Part shown: positions 7,473 to 11,871 of the stretch, piece after piece | How positions within the stretch are numbered: position 1 is the stretch's first letter | How the letters are laid out: each line of letters begins with the position of its first letter | NCBI GenBank assembly: GCA_018894445.1 | Contig: JAHIPJ010000131.1 | Location: 1 to 11,871 of the forward strand | Length of the DNA: 11,871 nucleotides | Direction of reading: 5' to 3' | Source of the DNA: Actinomycetota bacterium | Lineage (GTDB): Bacteria > Actinomycetota > Humimicrobiia > Humimicrobiales > Humimicrobiaceae | The notes under the pieces: generated by a model | Told to the model about the DNA's origin: nothing | What the model saw: only the letters and a program-made list of their open reading frames with translations | The model's database searches: none | Made by a program: the position numbers and the translations under genes

Positions 7473-9755
7473 ATGGTTAGAAGAAATTATAGAAGAAAAA
7501 AAATAACAAAAGTTAAGAGCAGTTTAAGTTCAGGGAATTCTAGAAATAGAAAAAAATATGTTAAGAGAAGACCTGAAGTTTATGGTATTTTAATAATAAT
7601 GGTTTCGGTTCTGTTATTTATTAGTGTATTTGGATTTTCAAATGCTGGTTTTCTAAATACATATGTAAATGATTTTTTATCTTTTGTTTTTGGAGTCGGT
7701 AGATACTTAATTCCCTTCCTTCTTTTAATCTGGGGTTTTAGCTTCTTCCTGAGGAGGATCCGCCTGCTACCTTCAAGTTTTGGATTGGGATTTTTTCTGT
7801 TATTTTTTTCTATACTGGGAATTCGAAGTCATAACTTTGCTCTAAAAGTAAATATTTTTGATAAAGTTCTGGTAAAAGCCAGAGGCGGGATTGTAGGAGC
7901 AGGGATTTTTTATGGATTATCTAAACTCTTTAGCAGCACCGGTGCTGTAGTAGTGCTGGGTGTTTTACTGGTTATATCAATATTGATTATTACAAAGATA
8001 TCCCTTATAGATATTGGTAAAAAGATAATCTACTTACTTAAAAAAATAAATTTTAAGTCTGTGGGTAATTTATTTAAAAGAAGAAGTACGGAAGACGAAT
8101 ATACAGTGTTAAAAAAGCCGTTAATAGATGAAAAAGAAATTTACGGCAGTCACGGAAAAGTTGACTTAAAAAACATTGAAGTTATTGATAATGCTTACAG
8201 GGCATTTAAGGAAAAAGTTGAAACGCAGGATGAATCTATAAAAAAAATTAGCACAATTGAAGCTGCTAGTGATCAATTAAAAATACCAACAGTAAAAAGC
8301 GGTGATCTGGAAAACAATTATAGATTACCTCCTATAAATTTACTGAAGAAATCCAAGGATTTGCCTTCCAAATTATATAAGCAAGGCGTAAAGGAAAGAG
8401 TTTATATCCTGAATAGACTGTTCAGTGACTTTAATTTAGATGCCAGAATAGACAGGGTGGTTAGTGGTCCTACTGTAACCCTTTATGAAATGAAACTTTC
8501 ACCGGGGGTGAAAGTTCAAAGATTACTTAGTCTGGAAGATGACTTTTGCGTTGCTCTTGGTTCACCAGATTTAAGGATTCATACTCCTATACCCGGGAAA
8601 TCTGCCATTGGTATTGAGGTACCCAATATTGTTAGAAGTATTGTTACTCTGGGAGATATTTATTCTGATGATGATAAGAACTTAACTAATAATTTGTTAA
8701 ATATTCCTTTAGGCAAGAATCTCTCAGGGAATATTATTTATATGGACATAATTAAAATGCCGCATATTCTTATTGCCGGTGCTACTAATTCAGGAAAAAG
8801 CTCATGTCTTAACAGCATTATCATTTCTCTTCTTATGAAGGTAAGACCCAGTGAGGTTAGATTTATTATGATCGACCCAAAAATGGTAGAGCTCAGTATT
8901 TATAATGGAATACCTCACCTTTTATCACCGGTGGTAATAAATCCAAAGAGGGCTGCTTCAGCCCTTGCATGGGTGGTAGGGGAGATGGAGAAAAGGTTTA
9001 AAATACTGGTTGAAAGAAATTTTAAATCCCTGGAAATGTACAATTTTGAGGCAAAAAGAAATGAGAATGAGTATGAGAATTTCAAACCTTTACCGTACGT
9101 ATTAGTATTTATTGATGAATTGGCTGACCTGATGATATTATCAGCATCGGAGGTAGAGGACAGCATCTGCAGGATTGCACAAATGGGAAGAGCAGTTGGT
9201 ATTCATTTAATAATATCTACCCAGAGACCTTCGGTTAACATAATAACAGGGTTGATCAAAGCAAATATACCTTCAAGAATAGCATTTATGGTTACATCAA
9301 ATGTTGATTCCAGGGTTATCCTGGACTGCGGTGGGGCAGAAAAATTAGTTGGAAAAGGAGATATGCTATATTTACCTTACTATTCCAATAGACCGGAAAG
9401 AATTCAAGGAGCTTTTGTAACTTCAAGGGAAATAGAGATGATTACCGGATATATAAGGAATATCAGCAGTCCTGAGTATAGTTTAGAAGTTTCAAAAAGA
9501 ATAAGCGATGAAAAAAAGGATACGCATGATGAAGACGATCTATTCTATGATGCTTTAAGAGTAGTTGTAGATTTCGGGCATGCGTCAGCTTCATTATTAC
9601 AGAGAAGGCTAAAGATAGGTTATTCAAGAGCTGCAAGAATTCTTGATCAAATGGAAGATAGAGAATTAATTAGCGCCTATGATGGTAGTAAGCCCAGAGA
9701 AGTATTAATCTCAAAGGTGGATTTAATCAAGTTATTAGAAGAAAAAGAAAATTAG
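7473..9755 (+). CDS. ftsK: DNA translocase FtsK/SpoIIIE
   Basis: This is a membrane-anchored hexameric ATPase that pumps chromosomal DNA through the closing septum and helps resolve dimers. The basic N-terminus (residues 1-34) is followed by hydrophobic segments near 37-54, 71-92, 102-117 and 157-173. A charged linker runs to about 280, then the motor carries Walker A G-A-T-N-S-G-K-S (436-443) and Walker B V-F-I-D-E-L-A-D (D548). The I-S-T-Q-R-P and I-T-G-L-I-K-A-N-I-P-S-R blocks follow. The C-terminal gamma winged helix (about 690-757) has L-Q-R-R-L-K-I-G-Y-S-R-A-A-R, which reads KOPS/SRS-type sites in relatives. Odd residues are N439, where G is usual, and L-D-C-G-G-A-E, where Q is usual. 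At 760 residues with a short linker it resembles SpoIIIE more than enterobacterial FtsK. No clear Shine-Dalgarno precedes the ATG. Nothing nearby indicates sporulation, so a division role is the safer inference. Confidence 0.97.
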   Translation: MVRRNYRRKKITKVKSSLSSGNSRNRKKYVKRRPEVYGILIIMVSVLLFISVFGFSNAGFLNTYVNDFLSFVFGVGRYLIPFLLLIWGFSFFLRRIRLLPSSFGLGFFLLFFSILGIRSHNFALKVNIFDKVLVKARGGIVGAGIFYGLSKLFSSTGAVVVLGVLLVISILIITKISLIDIGKKIIYLLKKINFKSVGNLFKRRSTEDEYTVLKKPLIDEKEIYGSHGKVDLKNIEVIDNAYRAFKEKVETQDESIKKISTIEAASDQLKIPTVKSGDLENNYRLPPINLLKKSKDLPSKLYKQGVKERVYILNRLFSDFNLDARIDRVVSGPTVTLYEMKLSPGVKVQRLLSLEDDFCVALGSPDLRIHTPIPGKSAIGIEVPNIVRSIVTLGDIYSDDDKNLTNNLLNIPLGKNLSGNIIYMDIIKMPHILIAGATNSGKSSCLNSIIISLLMKVRPSEVRFIMIDPKMVELSIYNGIPHLLSPVVINPKRAASALAWVVGEMEKRFKILVERNFKSLEMYNFEAKRNENEYENFKPLPYVLVFIDELADLMILSASEVEDSICRIAQMGRAVGIHLIISTQRPSVNIITGLIKANIPSRIAFMVTSNVDSRVILDCGGAEKLVGKGDMLYLPYYSNRPERIQGAFVTSREIEMITGYIRNISSPEYSLEVSKRISDEKKDTHDEDDLFYDALRVVVDFGHASASLLQRRLKIGYSRAARILDQMEDRELISAYDGSKPREVLISKVDLIKLLEEKEN

Positions 9756-9776
9756 AAATTTTTATAAGTTTCGAAT

Positions 9777-11084
9777 ATGAATTGTTCAATAATAAGCATA
9801 GGAACTGAACTAAATCTGGGACTAATACTGAATAAAAATTCCAAATATATAGCGGAAAGAATTACTGATCTGAGTATAGAATGCAAATATATGTTTACTG
9901 TTGGTGATAGCCTGAGCGAAATATCTAACGTATTAAGACAAAGTTTAAAATATAGCGATTTAATAATAATAAGTGGAGGATTGGGTCCTACTGATGATGA
10001 TGTTACCAGAAGTACAGTTGCTTCAACTTTGAATTTAAAACTAATAAGAGACAGAAGCCTTGATGATACCAGTCTGAAATTTATTAAAAAATCAAAGAAT
10101 AAAAAAATTACCGAGAGATTGCTACGCCAATCTTATATTCCCGAAAATTCTTTTCCAATTAAACCAAGATTGGGAAGCGCTTCCGGATTCAGGATAGAAT
10201 TAGGCAGCAGGCAGATAATATTCTGTATTCCAGGGGTTCCGAAAGAGATGAAAAGTATGTTTGATTATGATGTTATACCTTTCTTAGAAGATAAGAAAAG
10301 AAATAAAAGTTTAAGAGGTGATAAGTTTGAAATAAGAAAGTCTACACTTCTAACTACTGATATCAGTGAAACAGAGATAGAAGAAAAGATTAAGGAGATT
10401 GTAAGTGAAGCAAAGAAGATTAATGTTGAGACAGGGATTACTGCTGATCCAGGTTTAACAAAAATAATACTGGTGGCAAAATCACCGGACAGTGCAAAAG
10501 CTAATAAGAATTTAAAAAGAATTGAAGAGAAGATTACCGTTAAATTGGGAAACTATTTTTATGGAAAGGATGATACTTTAATTTCTGATAACTTAAAAGA
10601 AACTATAGCAAAAATTGGCGGCAGGTTAACTATCAGTATAGCTGAATCAATAACCGGCGGCCTTATAAGCAGTATTATTACCGATACACCTGGGAGTTCC
10701 AGGTTTTTCCTGGGAGGTATAGTATCTTATTCAAACTATTCAAAAATTAAATTACTTGATATAGATGAGAATATCCTGGATAAATACGGAGCTGTGAGCA
10801 GAGAAGTATGTCTGATTATGGCAGAAAAGGTGAGGAAAATTTTTAATTCTGATTACGCATTAAGCGTAACTGGATTTGCAGGGCCGGAGGCGGAGTATAA
10901 AAGAGTAGGTCTGGTATATTGTTGTATATTGGGACCTGGTGGATATGAGAAAATATTTGAGAAAAAATTTCCGGGTAATAGATGTGAGGTAAAATTCAGG
11001 ACAGCACAATTTATACTAAATGAGCTCAGGGCAGCAATAGGTGAAAAGTATTATAGGAAAGAAAGAATTAGTGAAAGAAGATAA
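9777..11084 (+). CDS. cinA: CinA-family protein: MoaB/MogA-like domain fused to NMN deamidase (PncC) domain
   Basis: CinA pairs an N-terminal MoaB/MogA-like (COG1058) domain, a nucleotide pyrophosphatase in relatives, with a C-terminal PncC domain that deamidates NMN in pyridine nucleotide recycling. The N-terminal half has I-S-I-G-T-E-L (6-12) and S-G-G-L-G-P-T-D-D-D-V-T (66-77). The C-terminal half has A-E-S-I-T-G-G (289-295), P-G-S-S-R-F-F-L-G-G, the conserved lysine K323 in Y-S-N-Y-S-K, G-A-V-S, and T-G-F-A-G-P. At 435 residues it is full length. Two deviations stand out: I292 replaces the usual C in A-E-S-C-T-G-G, and the loop after G369-P370 lacks its glycine-rich insert. No Shine-Dalgarno is evident before the ATG, which lies 21 bases after ftsK. 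The gene overlaps thpR and lies two genes from recA. 'Competence/damage-inducible' is the historical name; nothing here shows induction by damage. Confidence 0.95.
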   Translation: MNCSIISIGTELNLGLILNKNSKYIAERITDLSIECKYMFTVGDSLSEISNVLRQSLKYSDLIIISGGLGPTDDDVTRSTVASTLNLKLIRDRSLDDTSLKFIKKSKNKKITERLLRQSYIPENSFPIKPRLGSASGFRIELGSRQIIFCIPGVPKEMKSMFDYDVIPFLEDKKRNKSLRGDKFEIRKSTLLTTDISETEIEEKIKEIVSEAKKINVETGITADPGLTKIILVAKSPDSAKANKNLKRIEEKITVKLGNYFYGKDDTLISDNLKETIAKIGGRLTISIAESITGGLISSIITDTPGSSRFFLGGIVSYSNYSKIKLLDIDENILDKYGAVSREVCLIMAEKVRKIFNSDYALSVTGFAGPEAEYKRVGLVYCCILGPGGYEKIFEKKFPGNRCEVKFRTAQFILNELRAAIGEKYYRKERISERR

Positions 11085-11649
11085 AAATAATTTTGAAAAA
11101 AGACTATTTATAGCTATAGATATTCCGGAATTTATAAAGGATGATATATATAATTTTACAGCAGCTTTATTGAAAGAAGAAAAACAAATAAAAGTAGTAT
11201 CAGCTCCAAATATTCATATAACTTTAAAATTTTTAGGGAACATAAATACAGGCAAAATAAATAAAATAGAAAAAGCTATAAAGGAGACAGCTGATGCATT
11301 TAGAAGATTTAAGTATGAAATTAATGGAAAGATAAACGCATTTCCAGGCCCAAATAATGCCAGAGTTGTTTTTTTGGAGATAGGTAATGGGGGAAGGCAA
11401 ATATCTGAAATTTATAATGAGTTAGAAAATAATCTTAGCATGGTTAAAATAAGAAAAGAAAAAAGAAAATTTTTTCCCCACATTACTATTGCCAGAATAA
11501 AGAATAAAAAGAATATAGAACAACTTGTGAATAAGCATGAAATGAATTCAGTTGATCGGTTGGATTGTTTAGAAATTACATTATTTGAAAGCCGGCTGAA
11601 ATCCCAGGGAGCTGAGTATGCTATTCTTAATAAATTTAGTCTAAAATAA
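11041..11649 (+). CDS. thpR: RNA 2',3'-cyclic phosphodiesterase (ThpR/LigT, 2H superfamily)
   Basis: ThpR is a cytoplasmic 2H phosphoesterase that opens 2',3'-cyclic phosphates at RNA ends and in vitro can join 2'-5' tRNA halves. Both signature H-x-T-x motifs are present: H59-I-T-L-K-F-L-G and H147-I-T-I-A-R. The family opening R-L-F-I-A-I-D-I-P begins at about residue 21. Two GTG starts compete. GTG 11041 overlaps cinA by 44 bases with only a weak AGGG upstream. GTG 11071 overlaps by 14 bases, places the conserved R-L-F only 10 residues from the start, and has AGGA (11055-11058) 12 bases before it. I give the longer form as the outer limit but think 11071 is at least as likely. There is no clear terminator after the stop. 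The gene lies between cinA and recA, an arrangement known from other bacteria. Confidence 0.9.
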   Translation: MKSIIGKKELVKEDKNNFEKRLFIAIDIPEFIKDDIYNFTAALLKEEKQIKVVSAPNIHITLKFLGNINTGKINKIEKAIKETADAFRRFKYEINGKINAFPGPNNARVVFLEIGNGGRQISEIYNELENNLSMVKIRKEKRKFFPHITIARIKNKKNIEQLVNKHEMNSVDRLDCLEITLFESRLKSQGAEYAILNKFSLK

Positions 11650-11679
11650 AAAGATATTTTTTAAATTTAATTTTACTAT

Positions 11680-11695
11680 TTAAAAATATTTTTAA
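11680..11695. repeat. Perfect 16-bp AT-only palindrome after thpR
   Basis: TTAAAAATATTTTTAA is fully self-complementary with no spacer. It lies 31 bases after the thpR stop. It has no G or C, so as RNA it would make only a very weak hairpin, and I do not call it an intrinsic terminator. It may be a chance product of the base composition. Confidence 0.4.
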
Positions 11696-11709
11696 TATGT
11701 TAAAATAGG

Positions 11710-11731
11710 CTTATGGACAATTGCACATAAG
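11710..11731. promoter_or_regulatory. Operator-like dyad in the recA promoter region
   Basis: Arms CTTATG (11710-11715) and CATAAG (11726-11731) are perfect inverted repeats. The hexamer CAATTG (11718-11723), itself a palindrome, shares exactly the same centre (between 11720 and 11721). Together, 18 of 22 positions are symmetric. The element overlaps the candidate recA -35 (11721-11726), where a repressor would block polymerase. It matches neither the Bacillus GAAC-N4-GTTC nor the E. coli CTGT-N8-ACAG SOS box. Its assignment to LexA or any other regulator is inference. Confidence 0.45.
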
Positions 11732-11749
11732 ATAATATTTATTTATTAT
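11721..11749 (+). promoter_or_regulatory. Candidate recA promoter
   Basis: TATTAT (11744-11749) matches the -10 consensus at 5 of 6 positions and lies 17 bp after TTGCAC (11721-11726), which keeps only the TTG of the -35. An alternative -35, TGGACA (11714-11719, 5/6), has no good -10 at normal spacing. The expected start near 11756 would give a leader of roughly 30 bases. A separate recA promoter fits the 139-base gap, much longer than the other gaps after rpsO. Confidence 0.4.
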
Positions 11750-11760
11750 ATCATTTTTAC

Positions 11761-11775
11761 ATAAACATTGTTTAT
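11761..11775. promoter_or_regulatory. Short inverted repeat in the recA leader, just before the Shine-Dalgarno
   Basis: ATAAAC (11761-11766) and GTTTAT (11770-11775) are perfect 6-bp inverted arms around ATT. The repeat ends one base before GGAGGG (11777-11782). It could be a protein-binding dyad downstream of the transcription start, or a small mRNA hairpin with a 3-base loop next to the ribosome-binding site. The AAAC/GTTT halves faintly recall the GAAC/GTTC halves of the Firmicutes SOS box, but the spacer is 3 rather than 4, so this is weak. Confidence 0.35.
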
Positions 11776-11788
11776 TGGAGGGTTTAAT

Positions 11789-11871
11789 ATGGATAGAGAG
11801 AAAATTATTGAGGATACAGTATCTCAAATTGAAAGGAAGTATGGTGGCGGCGCCATAATGAAATTAGGAGA
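11789..11871 (+). CDS. recA: Recombinase RecA, N-terminal start (partial)
   Basis: RecA forms filaments on single-stranded DNA, drives strand exchange and activates LexA self-cleavage. Only 27 codons plus two bases are in the window. They read MDREKIIEDTVSQIERKYGG and end in G-A-I-M-K-L-G, which matches the RecA N-terminal helix and the family block Q-I-E-k-x-f-G-x-G-x-I-M-k-L-G. GGAGGG (11777-11782) lies 6 bases before the ATG, a strong start. The ATP-binding core is beyond the right edge. Its location after cinA and thpR is the expected context, and the short peptide is distinctive enough for a firm call. Confidence 0.95.
   Translation, partial: MDREKIIEDTVSQIERKYGGGAIMKLG

Noticed and set aside
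7473..9755. Naming the translocase spoIIIE and inferring sporulation.
   Set aside because: The SpoIIIE-like size is shared by many non-sporulating bacteria, and no sporulation gene (such as dipicolinate synthase near dapA) is present in the window.
1..11871. A hidden mobile element, defence system, CRISPR array, tRNA or toxin-antitoxin pair.
   Set aside because: Almost every base lies in a recognised housekeeping gene or a short gap. No direct-repeat array, transposase motif or tRNA-like fold was seen, and base composition is even throughout.

Overview
The window is a compact, AT-rich (roughly one-third G+C by eye) stretch of bacterial chromosome with every gene on the + strand. Its genes are housekeeping ones: the tail of a probable ribF, then rpsO, pnp, an M16 zinc peptidase, dapB, dapA, an RNase J gene, ftsK/spoIIIE, cinA, thpR (ligT) and the first 27 codons of recA. 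RNase J, a SpoIIIE-like FtsK with a short linker, and the order rpsO-pnp-M16-dap-rnj-ftsK-cinA-recA fit a lineage related to Firmicutes/Actinobacteria or a neighbouring uncultured phylum. The low G+C argues against ordinary Actinobacteria. The pgsA and rodZ-type genes that often sit between ftsK and cinA in Firmicutes are absent here, as are the dipicolinate synthase genes of spore formers. I cannot name the phylum from sequence alone.

Layout: bases 1-92 are the 3' end of the probable ribF. Bases 93-240 form a 148-base leader with a possible promoter and a strong Shine-Dalgarno that decides a TTG start for rpsO. From 241 to 11649 the genes are packed with gaps of -44 to +56 bases, so rpsO to thpR may be a single transcription unit of about 11.4 kb. 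Bases 11650-11788 are an AT-rich gap that holds a plausible recA promoter and two dyads placed like operators. recA runs off the right edge.

Functionally the cluster joins ribosome assembly and RNA turnover (S15, PNPase, RNase J, the RNA-end phosphodiesterase ThpR), lysine/diaminopimelate synthesis (DapB and DapA, consecutive steps), protein quality control (M16 peptidase) and chromosome maintenance (FtsK translocase, CinA, RecA). The cinA-thpR-recA order matches a known association, for example in Deinococcus.

I found no mobile element, CRISPR array, tRNA, rRNA, toxin-antitoxin pair or defence system, and no frameshifted gene. The observations most worth checking are the two dyads upstream of recA, a perfect 13-bp direct repeat that spans the pnp stop and the next gene's start, the lack of Shine-Dalgarno sequences before several internal genes, and a shortened loop in the CinA deamidase domain.
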